Source: Hevea brasiliensis | Lineage: Eukaryota; Streptophyta; Magnoliopsida; Malpighiales; Euphorbiaceae | DNA: 64,000 bases | Direction of reading: 5' to 3' | Assembly (NCBI RefSeq): GCF_030052815.1 | Contig: NC_079496.1 | Span: 77,303,652 to 77,367,651 of the forward strand | Shown: positions 47,694 to 61,700 of the stretch, piece by piece | Layout: the number at the start of each line of letters is the position of its first letter | Position numbering within the stretch: position 1 is the stretch's first letter | Program-made: the position numbers and the translations under genes | The notes under the pieces: generated by a model | Database searches by the model: none | What the model was told of the DNA's origin: nothing | What the model saw: the letters and a program-made list of their open reading frames with translations, nothing else

Positions 47694-50097
47694 ATTGCAA
47701 AAGCGACGCGCTAAGCATAAAGCTTAGTGGTGCCAATAATACAAGAAAATATAATATGTAAATAAAAATAATAATTTCCCAGTTATTGTGTTCATAAGAA
47801 ATGAATAATTACTAACTTATTGTTTAGTCAAGGGCTAATTACATTTTATGATATTAACTCCTTCATGCATTTTGTTAATCATTTTCTTAATGATTTTAAG
47901 CTTCTTTGTATTTTATTGTAATCATTCTTGATATTTAATTTCCATATTTTCTTTAATAATCAGTTCAATTATAGTTATACTTTTCCATGCCCAAGTAACC
48001 TATACAAGTTAACCAGACTAGATGAACGGGTAAACTAGCAATGGGTACCAGGTACCTCGGGCCGTCACACCATCGGTCACAATGTGTCTCCCGGTGTGCA
48101 AACATAATGGATAATAAGCCATAAAAACAATAAGGTATAAAGCCAAGTAAAACATCATAATCAGTATAGCCATAGGCTATCACATCACAGAATGGCAATG
48201 AAGCCATACATCATACGCAGTACTATTATCAAAACTTTATTGGCATGCCAACCTATCCAAACCAATCACATTAGGCCTACTAGGGCATTTTGCACTTTTA
48301 ATTTTCACAATTTTTGAATTTCAAGTTTAAATGTTACTATTCATTTCATTAGTCAACTAAAATGTTGACTTTTGCATAGACAATAGGTACATTGGTTTTA
48401 ATACTCCCAACATACCACATTTTGCATTTAAAATTTGTTGGTATTGGTTGCCAATACCATTTCTAAGCTTAATGTCAATTTGACAGAATTTTCAGATTTC
48501 ATGCTTTGTTTACTGTTCCATTAGTCATTTTTGCAGTGGGAATTTGGCAAAAAGATCAAAATAAAAGTTGCTCCTTATTTTGTCTAATTGCATTTCATTT
48601 TTTGAATCACTCCATTTGGAGTTTTGTAGCTCAAGTTATGGTCCAATAACCACAACTGGTCTGATTGAAATTTTTCTGGACTAACCATATCTACAGTGTA
48701 GTGAACAGTGACTGTAACTCACTTGTTGGATAGGTTCTGGTCATAATTTGGGTTAGTTTTCTTCACAAAAGTTGTTGGTCTATATCTCAGCTTATTACTG
48801 GTAAAATTTCAGGTCAATTGGACCATTCTACACTGAGTTATGGCCAAATGACCAAACACTGTTCATTTGGTCATTCTGCTGAACAGACTGCAGGTCACCT
48901 AGATTAGGGCAAGCTTTTGGTCCACTTGGTTTGGTTTTATGGGCATAGTTTCTTCATCAAAGTTGTGCCATTATGTGTCTAGTTTTATGTCCAATTAGCC
49001 TTGCACCAATTGAACCTCTACAATTCAAGTTATGGTGCCCAAACCTGCTGGACTCATGTCTAATTCTGAACGTCACCATGGACAGCCACACCAACTGTAA
49101 TTCCCACTAATCAAACTGCCTCATTTCTTGTTTACACATAACCAAATGGTCACTAATTGACCATTAAAACTCACTCTCATCATTACATGATCAAAGTCTC
49201 CATTTCATGCTCAAACCCTAACTCCAATTTTCAATTCATGGCATACACACACCAAACTCATACCAAATCACTTTATCCATCATCTATACTCATCAATAAC
49301 ATAATTAAGCCACTTAATTTCATCAAAAACCAACAATCCTTAAACTTTCTCATGGCTACCAATTTAGAGATTTCATTTATTCAAGTTTTTCTTTTAATTT
49401 CACACAATTTCTACTTGATTTAGCATGCTTACAAGATTAAAGAAAGAAAAGAAATTGTTTAGTGCACTAACCTTTTTGAGCTTCACTTAACCTTGAATAA
49501 ACCTCCCTAATCTCTTCTTCTTTGGCCGCCAATAGCTTTTCCTAGGTGAAAGATCAAATTTTTATGTAGGGACTTGGCAATTTTGGTGAACAAATGGAGA
49601 GGAAATTCAAGCTTTTAAGCTTGAAAATGGTGGAACCTCTTCTCTCTCTCTCTCTCTCTCTCTCAACGTTTTTGGCTGCCCAAAGGTTGAAGATGTAGAT
49701 TGGTTTTTCAATTTTTGGTCTCTTTTATATCTTTTAATGAGTTTAACAATTTGTGATTGGCGGAGGAAATTTAAATGACATCATATAATGTCATAATTAG
49801 CATTTTCTTTCATTTTCTTTTTTTCTCTTCTCTACTCATTTCCAATTTAATTTTTAGCAATATTTATTCATATTTTAGATCATAATAATTATTTGCTTAA
49901 CTAGACAAGTCCGCTAAAAATCATCTCTGAAGATGAAATGACCAAAATGCCCTCCATTTAGCTTAACGGGCCAAAATTGTCTGTACCGATTGAAAAATTT
50001 TTCTAAGCATTTCCTTGGCATTCTAATGCCATAAGAACCTCAATGACCCTTATCTGGAGTCCCAAAAATTATTTTATAATTTTTCCCCCCAGTCTAG
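47694..50097 (-). repeat. Array LTR B1, right part, end deleted
   Basis: Continues the B1 LTR after D and aligns with 51616-57099 (without its solo LTR) and 59490-61880. It stops at TCTAG (50093-50097) and continues directly in gag; the last 240 bp of the LTR, the polypurine tract and the gag 3' part are missing. Contains (TC)12 near 49641-49664. Confidence 0.85.
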
Positions 50098-50799
50098 CTT
50101 AGCAAAATCCGTGATCTCCAATACTGTGATCATGACTTTGATGTTGTCATTGAGTCCTTCTTCAAACCTTCTGCACCTCTCTGCCTCTGTAGGGACTATC
50201 TCCCTCCCATATCTGCTCAGTCTGATAAACTCACGCTCATACTCAACCACTGACAATTGCCTCTGTCTCAGACTAATAAATTCTCTTCTTCGCTCTTCTA
50301 AATACACTTTGCTCACATATTTCTTCCTGAACTCTGTGAGGAAGAATTCCCAGGTGATCCGTTCAGGTTGTACCTCACTGATTACTGTGTCCCACCACTA
50401 ATATGCATCATCCTGAAGTAGGGACATAGCACCCTCCAGGTTTTGCTCGGGGGTGCAGTTCAGCTGTTTCAGCACTCTGATGGTTCTATCCAACCAGTTT
50501 TCTGTGGCCATGGGATCATCCTCCCTCTTCCCAAAGAAGTCCACAGTCCCATGCTTTCTCAACTTCTCCAGATGAGATTTCTGTGGTGCTGGTGGAGGTT
50601 GTGGCTGTGGTTGTGGTGGTGGAATTGCCCCCATCATTTACCGGTAAAACTCAATCATTTGTTGAAAGAGAGTAAACTGAGGTTAGGCAGGTGCCTCAGC
50701 TGTTGGTGGAGCAAATTCTCCCCTTCCCCCAGATTCAGCTCTTGGTAGAGCATGACTCTTCACCTCTTCCTCAACTGCTCTTTGCGAAGCATGATCCTT
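50098..50799 (-). pseudogene. Array gag copy 1, truncated
   Basis: Only the N-terminal and capsid parts remain: Pro/Gln-rich N-terminus, CTPEQNLEGAMSLLQDDAY, and EERRREFISLRQRQLSV to EITDFAKL. The start codon is changed (ATG to AAG at 50797-50799). In-frame stops lie at 50638-50640 (TAA) and 50398-50400 (TAG), both shared with copies 2 and 3. The knuckle region is deleted. Confidence 0.85.
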
Positions 50800-50910
50800 A
50801 TCCTATGCAAAATAAGAAAACAAACAGATCTGCATCAGTGTCACCTCAACACTTACAAATGGAATGCAATGGTATGCACTTTATCTAGGCCCAAAAACGC
50901 CTAAATCGCT

Positions 50911-50922
50911 GCTCTGATACCA
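50911..50922 (-). other. Array primer binding site 1
   Basis: TGGTATCAGAGC on the minus strand, 5 nt from LTR B2. Confidence 0.9.
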
Positions 50923-51828
50923 ATAAATGTAAAACCCCACACCCGACTGCAGTGTAGCCAAGAAAAGCGTGCTACAATCGGTGTCGGAGCACCCTAACTT
51001 ATCTTACTTTATTTTTTTAATAATTTGGAATTCATTTAATTTAATATCAATTATTTTTTGACGGAGAAACCAGCAGAGTTTATCCTATTTTATTATCGTT
51101 TGGAGTATTTCAATATTCACCTGTTTGAAATTTAATAATATTTTCAAAATAAAATCTTATCCATGCTAATCATAACTATCTCACCAATCATTCTCATAAT
51201 TTTCTCATATTTCAAATCTCATCCATACATTTCAATTTCATTATCATTTCCATATATTTCCATTCATACTCAATTCATATGTAAACATTCTCAAATTAAA
51301 TAAGCAAAATTTTCAAATTTCCTTAATTTACATAACTTACAAAATAATTACAAAATTTCATAATTTACATGATATAAAAATTAATTACATATGAAAAATC
51401 TAATTTATTAATTTACATCGCATTCTTATTAATTACCTGTTCATAATATACATTACAATACAATATCTAAGCATTTTATATAAAATATAAAATATGATCT
51501 ATATGGGCCCTATCTACATGCATTGCTGAGGAGGTGAGACGGACACTATGCAGAATTGTGAGCGGCCTTATCCAATCTGTGATCTAGTTGGCCCTCTGTC
51601 CAAATCTTCAGTACCTATGCGTTGCAAAAGCGACGCGCTAAGCATAAAGCTTAGTGGTGCCAATAATACAAGAAAATATAATATGCAAATAAAAATAATA
51701 ATTTCCTAGTTATTGTGTTAATAAGAAATGAATAATTACTAACTTATTGTTTAGTCGAGGGCTAATTACATTTTATGATATTAACTCGTTCATGCATTTT
51801 GTTAATCATTTTCTTAATGATTTTGAGC

Positions 51829-51833
51829 TTTTT
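51829..51833. other. Target duplication of the solo LTR in B2, left copy
   Basis: TTTTT, repeated at 54901-54905. Being a homopolymer it is weaker evidence than the other duplications, but the uninterrupted B3 sequence confirms the junction. Confidence 0.75.
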
Positions 51834-54800
51834 TGTAACACCCTCCCGATAACCACTCCGTACATCCTACTGTTCCGGTGACCGGTGTCGGCCCAGACAG
51901 CTAGAATGTCCGGAAAAATATTTAAACTAAAGTCAGGAACCATAATTAACTCAAATATTAATAAGAAACACTTAGTAAAAATTTTAGAAATAAAATACAA
52001 CCGAGTTAAATGAGCCGGTGCCCTAGCGATGGGTAACCGGAGGGAAGTTGCGGTTCTCGCAACGAGGAGCCCTAGACCCGGGAGAAAAATTATAAAATAA
52101 TTTTTGGGACTCCAGAGAAGGGTAATTGACGTTCCCATGGCATTAGAATGCCAAGAAAATACCTAGAAAAATTTTTCAATCGGTACAGACAATTTTGACC
52201 CGTTAAGCCAAACGGAGGGCATTTTGGTCATTTCGCCTTCAGAGGTGATTTTTGGCCGACTTGTCCAGTTGAGTAAATAATTAATATGACATAAAATATG
52301 AATAAACATTACTAGAAATCAAATTGAAAATGAGTAGTGGAGGAAAGGAAAGAAAATGAAGAAAAAGCTTAATTATGACATCATGGTGATGTCATTAAGA
52401 AAAGTTTGACCAATCAAAATTTAACCATCCATTGACTAACAAATAAAAAGGCAAATAAAGACCAAAATAAAACAAAATGCAGCAGCCATCCCTCTCCCCT
52501 TTCACCAGCCGAAAATTCTTCTTCTTCTCCCTCCATTGATGTGCCATAAAAAGCTCCATCTCTCCCTTTCTTACACCACTAAACCCTAACCCCTTTCATT
52601 AAACCTTGACCATATCACTTGGAGAAGCTCTTGGAAGCCAAGAAGAAGAAGTAAAGTGAGGTTTAGGAGCTTGGAAAATTCTGCCCATTCAAGGTTAGTG
52701 CACTTATACCCATTAAACTCTTTATTTCCATGATTTTGGACTTGAACTTAGTAAGATTTGTAGTTTAAATGAACAAAAACCTATGAGTATGAACACTTGA
52801 ATTTCGGCTGCCCTAGTAAAAGAATATGTAGGAATGTTTTTGATGAGCTTGAAGTGAATTAGAAACCATATTTGAAGTTAAAAACATATGAGTAATGCTT
52901 TAGTAGCTAGCTAAGGTAAATGGAATAAATTATGAATTTGAATTAGGGTTTTGGGGAGTGAAAAATTGATTTGGCTTAGGAAATTGTTAGAGCACATTTT
53001 AATGGTCAATTAGTGACCATTTTAGGTATGTTGACCATAATTAGAACTGAAAAATGGTATGGCAAAGTCAAGGTATAAAGCGCCTAGGGTGACATAGGGA
53101 CTGAAAATTTAGTCCCTTTGCACTGCCATAACTTGGGCTGTGTTAGTCCAATTGGTGTTTTGCCAATTGGACATGAAACTAGGCTTATAATGGCACATTT
53201 TTGCTGAAGAAACCATGCCCAAAAGACCAAAGCAAGAGGACCAAAACTTGGCCCCAATCCGGAACCAAATCGATTCTCAGATTGACCAAATGAACAAGAA
53301 TCGCTCATTTGGCCATAACTCACTGTAGATTTGGTCAATTGACCTGAAATTTTTACAGCAACAAGACGTAGACAAACAACTTTCATGAAGGAACCTACCC
53401 CAAATTATGGCCAGAACTTAACCCAAATGGCAGTGGCAGTCACTGTTCATGCACTGTAGATATGGTAATTTTCTGCAGAATGCACATCCGGCCAGCTTGG
53501 GATTTTGGACCATATCTAGAGCTACAAAACTCCACATGGAGTGATTCAAAAAAGGAAATTCAACTAGACAAAATAAGGAACAACTTTCATGTTTTACATT
53601 TCTTCAAATTCCCACAGTAACAGTGTCCAATGGAACAGTGAAGTTATGGTACAAAATCTGAAAAATCTGCTCCTTTGGTTTAATGCTTAGAAATGGTATT
53701 AACACTTAATGCGAATAAGTTTTAAACACCAAATGTGGTATGTTGGGAGTGCCAAAGTCAATGTACACATTTTTATTCTAAAAGTCAACATTTTTGTTGA
53801 CCAATGATGAATAGTGACACCAAAAATTTGAAATTCACAAATTGAAGAATTTAAAAGTTTCAAATGCCCTAGTATACCTAACAAGATTGGTTTGGATAGT
53901 TTGGCATGCCAATAGGGTTCAGTTAGCAGTATTGCACATGGCAATATGCCATTCCGTGATTTCATGGCTTTTAGCCATTCTGACTTTATATTGAGACTTG
54001 GCCTTGTACCTGATATTATTTACAGCTTGTTAGCTGTTCTGTTGCACACCGGGAGATGCATATGTGACCGATGGTGTGACGGCCCGAGGTACTAGGTACC
54101 CAAAGGCGCTACCCGTTATCCATCCGATGCCTAGTGTAGGTTACTTGGGGCAACCAAATGAATAAAAGTGAACAAAGTTAATGAAATAATGAATATACCA
54201 ACACCAAACAAAGAAAGCATACACATTCTATATACATTTATTTTCTTGCTATTTTCTTTTATTATATTATTGCACCACTAAGCATTATTGCTTAGCGCGC
54301 TGCTTTTGCCACGCGTAGGTATTAGAGATCCTGATCGTGAGCCCAGTAGACCGCAGACTGGGTGAGTTCATCCTGTAGATCTGCACAGTGTCCGTGTCAC
54401 CTCACTACCTGCAGTGCATTGGTAGGGCACTAGGTGTCATTTTGTCATTTTGATATTTTGTAGCAGATTTTTACTTTCTCATATGTATTTGAACTCATGT
54501 AATATATTTTGATGTTCATGTAAATAATGAAAGTTATGACTATGAATGCAAAAATTTGAGCATGTATTTATCGCTTGTATATGAGAAATGGATGTTTGAG
54601 AAATATTGTTGAGATTTTTGATATTGAAGTTTGAGATGATGAAATACAAATATTAGAAGTGTTTTTAACAGGTTCCGAAGAACTGTTTTCTCCATTTTTA
54701 GCCGGTACTCCGCCGGATTTTCTTTAAAATCTTCGGAACCTCAAATGAATAATGCTTTTGATAAATGGTTAAAATAAATCATATTTCATAAATTAACTTC

Positions 54801-54900
54801 AAAAGCATGATATAAATGAATTGAGGAATATTAGAATGTGCCAGTACACCGTGTGGCATTACTTACTCGGGTATACTGTACACGGGTAAGGGGTGTCACA
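51834..54900 (+). repeat. Solo LTR of family C inside LTR B2
   Basis: One complete 3.07-kb LTR in plus orientation, TGTAACACCCTCCCG ... CACGGGTAAGGGGTGTCACA. It has no 56-bp terminal duplication. The B3 LTR runs straight across the equivalent position (GAGCTTCTTTGTATTTTATTG near 59698-59718). Confidence 0.9.
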
Positions 54901-57340
54901 TTTTTTGTATTTTATTGTAATCATTCTTGATATTTAATTTCTATATTTTCTTTAATAATCAGTTCAATTACAGTTATAATTTTCCATACCTAAGTAACCT
55001 ATACAAGTTGATCGGACTGCATAAATGGGTAAACTAGCACTGGGTACAAGGTACCTCGGGCCGTCACACCATCGGTCACACTGTGTCTCCCGGTATGCAA
55101 ACAGAATGGCTAATAAGCCATAAAAGCAATAAGGTATAAAGCCAAGTAAAACATCATAATCAGTAGAGCCATAGGCTATCACATCACAGAATGGCAATGA
55201 AGCCATACATTATACACAGTACTATTATCAAAACCCTATTGGCATGCCAACCTATCCAAACCAATCACATTAGGCCTACTAGGGCATTTTGCACTTTTAA
55301 GTTTCACAATTTTTGAATTTCAAGTTTGAATGTTACTATTCATTTCATTAGTCAACTAAAATGTTGACTTTTGCATAGATAATAGGTACATTGGTTTTAA
55401 TAATCCCAATATACCACATTTTGCATTTAAAATTTATTGGTATTGGTTGCCAATACCATTTCTAACCTTAACGTTAATTGGACAGAATTTTCAGTTTTCA
55501 TGCTTTGTATTTACTATTCCATTAGTCATTTTTGCAGTGAGAATTTGGCAAAATGATCAACATGAAAGTTGTTACTTATTGTGTCTAGTTGCATTTCTTT
55601 TTTTGAATCACTCCATTTGGAATTTTGTAACTTAAGTTATGGTCCAAAAACTACAACTGGCCTGATTGAAATTTTTATGGACTGACCATATCTACAGTGT
55701 AGTGAACAGTGACTGTAACTCACTTGTTGGATAGGTTCTGGTCATAATTTGGGTTAGTTTTCTTCACAAAAGTTGTTGGTCTATATCTCAGCTTATTGCT
55801 GGTATAATTTCTGGTCAATTGGACCATTCTACACTGAGTTATGGCCAAATGACCAAACACTGTTCATTTGGTCGTTCTGCAGAAATAGACTGCAGGTCAC
55901 CTAGATTAGGGCAAGCTTTTGGTCCATTTGGTTTGGTTTTATGGGCATAGTTTCTTCACCAAAGTTGTGCCATTATGTGTCTAGTTTCATGTCCAATTAG
56001 CCTTGCACCAATTGAACCTCTACAATTCAAGTTATGGCTGCCCAAACCTGCTGGACTCATGTCCAATTTTGCAGGTCACCATGGATAGCCACACCAACTG
56101 CAATTCCCACTAATCAAACCACATCATTTCTTGTTTACACATAACCAAATGGTCACTAATTGACCATTAACACTCACTTTCATCATTACATGATCAAAGT
56201 CTCCATTTCATGCTCAAACCCTAACTCCAATTTCCAATTCATGGCATACACATACCAAACTCATACCAAATCACTTTATCCATCATCTATACTCATCAAT
56301 AACATAATTAAGCCACTTAATTTCATCAAAAACTAACAATCCTTAAACTTTCTCATGGCTGCCAAATTTAGAGATTTCATTTACTCAAGTTTTTCTTTTA
56401 ATTTCACACAATTTCTACTTGATTTAGCATGCTTATAAGATTAAAGAAAGAAATGAAATTGTTTAGTGCACTAACCTTTTTGAGCTTCACTTAACCTTGA
56501 TTAAACCTCCCTAATCTCTTCTTCTTTGGCTGCCAATAGCTTTTCCTAGGTGAAAGATCAAATTTTTATGAAGGGACTTGGCAATTTTGGTGAACAAATG
56601 GAGAGGAAATTCAAGCTTTTAAGCTTGAAAATGGTGGAACCTCTTCTCTCTCTCTCTCTCTCTCTCAACGTTTTTGGCTGCCCAAAGGTTGAAGATGCAT
56701 ATTGGTTTTTCAATTTTTTGTCTCTTTTATCTCTTTTAATGAGTTTAACAAATTGTGATTGGTGGAGGAAATTTAAATGACATCATATGATGTCATAATT
56801 AGCATTTTCTTTCATTTTCTTTTTTTCTCTTCTCTACTCATTTCCAATTTAATTTTTAGCAATATTTATTCACATTTTAGATCATAATAATTATTTGCTT
56901 AACTAGACAAGTCGGCTAAAATTCATCTCTGAAGACGAAATGACCAAAATGCCCTCCGTTTAGCTTAACGGGCCAAAATTGTCTGTACTGATTGAAAAAT
57001 TTTTCTAAGCATTGCCTTGGCATTCTAATGCCATAAGAACCTCAATGACCCTTCTCTGGAGTCCTAAAAATTATTTTATAATTTTTTCCTCGAGTCTAGG
57101 GCTTCATAGTTGCGAGAACCGCAAATTCTCACTAGGTTACCCATCGTTAGGGCACCGACTCATTTAACTTGGTTGTATTTTATTTCTAAAATTTTTTCTA
57201 AATTTCTCTTATTAATATTTGAGTTAATTATGGTTCCTCACTTTAGTTTAAATATTTTTTCGGACGTTCTAGCTGTCCGGACCGACACTGGTCACCGGAA
57301 CAGTTGACTGCACAGACTAGCTAAAGTGAGGATGTTATAA

Positions 57341-57357
57341 CTCTTCTCCCTCTAATA
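57341..57357 (-). other. Array polypurine tract 2
   Basis: The minus strand reads TATTAGAGGGAGAAGAG, next to LTR B2. Confidence 0.8.
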
Positions 57358-57404
57358 AAAATTTTGTCCTCAAAATTTACCTAACTTAAGTAATCATGGA
57401 GTTG

Positions 57405-58671
57405 CTACCTTCTTCTTTCTTCACTTCCTTGTATCGCCTCATTAGTGTCTGGGTTTGGCTCTTCCTGAGCTTCCATAGCATATACTTGTGGTGCCACCCT
57501 GACTTCGGGCCTTTCAACTGTCTCAGAAACAATCTTCTGTGAAATGTCAGCCGTTTCTGCTCTACCCGATCCTTTACCCCTTTGAACTGTAGGGGAAGGT
57601 CTATCAACTTGTACCAGAGCTATTAAACCACTCCTCTGAGGGCAATCTCTTATGAAATGATCCGTAGCCCCACAGTTGAAACACTCTCCAGTTAACAGTC
57701 GACACTCCCCTTTGTGTCTCCTACCACAATGCATACATTCAGGCACTGGGGCTGATCCCCTTGTTATTGTGCCCCGGGGAGCTAGCTATAGATATTCCAA
57801 TCTAGCCTCTGTGGCCTTGTGTCTGATCTTGTGAACTAGAACCCTTAAATTTCTTACTATCAGTCGGTATACTTGACTGCCCTAGTCCAAATTCCCTCTT
57901 ACGCTGCCTATCTTTCCTATTTTGTTCACTTACCCTGACCCTTTCCACTTTTGATGCAGTATCTACTAGCTTAGCAAAATCCGTGATCTCCAATACTGTG
58001 ATCATGACTTTGATGTTGTCATTGAGTCCTTCTTCAAACCTTCTGCACCTCTCTGCCTCTGTAGGGACTATCTCCCTCCCATATCTGCTCAGTCTGATAA
58101 ACTCACGCTCATACTCAACCACTGACAATTGCCTCTGTCTCATACTAATAAATTCTCTTCTTCGCTCTTCTAAATACACTTTGCTCACATATTTCTTCCT
58201 GAACTCTGTGAGGAAGAATTCCCAGGTGATCCGTTCAGGTTGTACCTCACTGATTACTGTGTCCCACCACTAATATGCATCATCCTGAAGTAGGGACACA
58301 ACACCCTTCAGGTTTTGCTCGGGGGTGCAGTTCAGCTGTTTCAGCACTCTGATGGTTCTATCCAACCAGTTTTCTACGGCCATGGGATCATCCTCCCTCT
58401 CCCCAAAGGAGACCACAGCCCCATGCTTTCTCAATTTCTCCATATGAGATTTCTGTGGTGCTGGTGGAGGTTATGGCTGTGGTTGTGGTGGTGGAATTGC
58501 CCCCATCATTTACCGGTAAAACTCAATCATTTGTTGAAAGAGAGCAAACTGAGGTTGGGCAGGTGCCTCAGCTGCTGGTGGAGCAGATTCTCCCCTTCCC
58601 CCAGATTCAGCTCTTGGTGAAGCACGACTCTCTACCTCTTCCTCAACTGCTCTTTGCGAAGCAGGATCCAT
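57405..58671 (-). pseudogene. Array gag copy 2
   Basis: The start at 58669-58671 gives MDPASQRAVEEE. It shares two in-frame stops with copies 1 and 3 (58510-58512 TAA, 58270-58272 TAG). The capsid frame 57802-58188 ends at a private stop (HRG-stop), followed by a frameshift; the frame 57405-57746 then carries the knuckles CMHCGRRHKGEC and CFNCGATDHFIRDC and ends GSEERRR. No protease follows. Confidence 0.87.
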
Positions 58672-58782
58672 ATCCTATTCAAAATAAAAAAACAAACAGA
58701 TCTGCATCAGTGTCACCTCAACGCTTACAAATGGAATGCAATGGTATGCACTTTATCTAGGCCCAAAAACGCCTAAATCGCT

Positions 58783-58794
58783 GCTCTGATACCA
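58783..58794 (-). other. Array primer binding site 2
   Basis: TGGTATCAGAGC on the minus strand, 5 nt from LTR B3. Confidence 0.9.
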
Positions 58795-58799
58795 ATAAA

Positions 58800-61700
58800 T
58801 GTAAAACTCCACACCCGACTACAGTGTAGCCAAGCAAGGCGTGCTACAATCGGTGTCGGAGCACCTTAACTTATCTTACTTTATTTTTTTAATAATTTTG
58901 AATTCATTTAATTTAATATCAATTATTTTTTTGACGGAGAAACCAGCGGAGTTTCTCCTATTTTATTATTGTTTGGAGTATTTCAATATTCACCTGTTTG
59001 AAATTTAATAATATTTTCAAAATAAAATCTTATCCATGCTAATCATAACTATCTCACCAATCATTCTCATAATTTTCTCATATTTCAAATCTCATCCATA
59101 CATTTCAATTTCATTATCATTTCCATATATTTCCATTCATACTTAATTCATATGTAAACAATCTCAAATTACATAAGCAAATTTTTCAAATTTCCTTAAT
59201 TTACATAACTTACAAAATAATTACAAAATTTCATAATTTACATGATATAAAAATTAATTACATATGAAAAATCTAATTTATTAATTTACATCGCATTCTT
59301 ATTAATTACCTGTTCATAATATACATTACAATACAATATCTAAGCATTTTATATAAAATAAAAAATATGATCTATATGGGCCCTATCTACATGCATTGCT
59401 GAGGAGGTGAGACGGACACCATGCAGAACTGTGAGCGGCCTTATCCAATCTGTGATCTAGTTGGCCCTCTGTCCAAATCTTCAGTACCTATGAGTTACAA
59501 AATCGACGCGCTAAGCATAAAGCTTAGTGGTGCCAATAATACAAGAAAATATAATATGCAAATAAAAATAATAATTTCCTAGTTATTGTGTTAATAAGAA
59601 ATGAATAATTACTAACTTATTGTTTAGTCGAGGGCTAATTACATTTTATGATATTAACTCCTTCATGGATTTTGTTAATCATTTTCTTAATGATTTTGAG
59701 CTTCTTTGTATTTTATTGTAATCATTCTTGATATTTAATTTCTATATTTTCTTTAATAATCAGTTCAATTACAGTTATACTTTTCCATGCCTAAGTAACC
59801 TATACAAGTTGATCGGACTGCATAAATGGGTAAACTAGCACTGGGTACAAGGTACCTCGGGCCGTCACACCATCGGTCACAATGTGTCTCCCGGTATGCA
59901 AACAGAATGGCTAATAAGCCATAAAAGCAATAAGGTATGAAGCCAAGTAAAACATCATAATCAGTATAGCCATAGGCTATCACATCACAGAATGGCAATG
60001 AAGCCATACATTATACGCAGTACTGTTATCAAAACCCTATTGGCATGCCAACCTATCCAAAGCAATCACATTAGGCCTACTAGGGCATTTTGCACTTTTA
60101 AGTTTCACAATTTTTGAATTTCAAGTTTGAATGTTACTATTTATTTCATTAGTCAACTAAAATGTTGACTTTTGCATAAACAGTAGGTACATTGGTTTTA
60201 ATACTCCCAACATACCACATTTTGCATTTAAAATTACCATTTCTAACCTTAATGTTAATTGGACAGAATTTCAGTTTTCATGCTTTGTATTTACTATTCC
60301 ATTAGTCATTTTTGCAGTGGGAATTTGGCAAAATGATCAACATGAAAGTTGTTACTTATTTTGTCTAGTTGCATTTCTTTTTTTGAATCACTCCATTTGG
60401 AATTTTGTAACTCAAGTTATGGTCCAAAAACCACAACTGTCCTAATTGAAATTTTTCTGGACTGACCATATCTACAGTGTAGTGAACAGTGATTGTAACT
60501 CACTTGTTGGATAGGTTCTGGTCATAATTTGGGTTAGTTTTCTTCACAAAAGTTGTTGGTCTAAATCTCAGCTTATTGCTGGTATAATTTCAGGTCAATT
60601 GGACCATTCTACACTGAGTTATGGCCAAATGACCAAACACTGATCATTTGGTCATTCTGCAGAAATAGACTGCAGGTCACCCAGATTAGGGCAAGCTTTT
60701 GGTCCATTTGGTTTGGTTTTATGGGCATAGTTTCTTCACCAAAGTTGTGCCATTATGTGTCTAGTTTCATGTCCAATTAGTCTTGCACCAATTGAACCTC
60801 TACAATTCAAGTTATGGCTGCGTAAACCTGCTGGACTCATGTCCAATTCTACAGGTCACCATGGACAGCCACACCAACTGCAATTCCCACTAATCAAACC
60901 GCCTCATTTCTTGTTTACACATAACCAAATGGTCACTAATTGACCATTAACACTCACTTTCATCATTACATGATCAAAGTCTCCATTTCATGCTCAAACC
61001 CTAACTCAAATTTCCAATTCATGGCATACACACACCAAACTCATACCAAATCACTTTATCCATCATCTATACTCATCAATAACATAATTAAGCCACTTAA
61101 TTTCATCAAAAACCAACAATCCTTAAACTTTCTCATGGCTGCCAAATTTAGAGATTTCATTTACTAAAGTTTTTCTTTTAATTTCACACAATTTCTACTT
61201 GATTTAGCATGCTTATAAGATTAAAGAAAGAAAAGAAATTGTTTAGTGCACTAACCTTTTTGAGCTTCACTTAACCTTGATTAAACCTCCCTAATCTCTT
61301 CTTCTTTGGCTGCCAATAGCTTTTCCTAGGTGAAAGATCAAATTTTTATGAAGGGACTTGGCAATTTTGGTGAACAAATGGAGAGGAAATTCAAGCTTTT
61401 AAGCTTGAAAATGGTGGAACCTCTTCTCTCTCTCTCTCTCTCTCAACGTTTTTGGCTGCCCAAAGGTTGAAGATGCTGATTGGTTTTTCAATTTTTGGTC
61501 TCTTTTGTCTCTTTTAATGAGTTTAACAAATTGTGATTGGTGGAGGAAATTTAAATGACATCATATGATGTCATAATTATCATTTTCTTTCATTTTCTTT
61601 TTTTCTCTTCTCTACTCATTTCCAATTTAATTTTTAGCAATATTTATTCACATTTTAGATCATAATAATTATTTGCTTAACTAGACAAGTCGGCTAAAAT

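Larger units (their letters stand above)
50928..57339 (-). repeat. Array LTR B2 (interrupted by a solo LTR)
   Basis: Begins TGTAAAACCCCACACCCGACT and ends GGATGTTATA, next to the polypurine tract at 57341. Without the solo LTR and one target copy it is about 3.34 kb. It served as 5' LTR of unit 1 and 3' LTR of unit 2. Contains (TC)11 near 56645-56666. Confidence 0.88.

Noticed and set aside
50111..50401. Open frame of 96 codons on the plus strand, repeated at 57983-58273 and 62760-63050
   Set aside because: It is the antisense shadow of the conserved gag capsid region in the three array copies; repetition reflects the array, not a gene.
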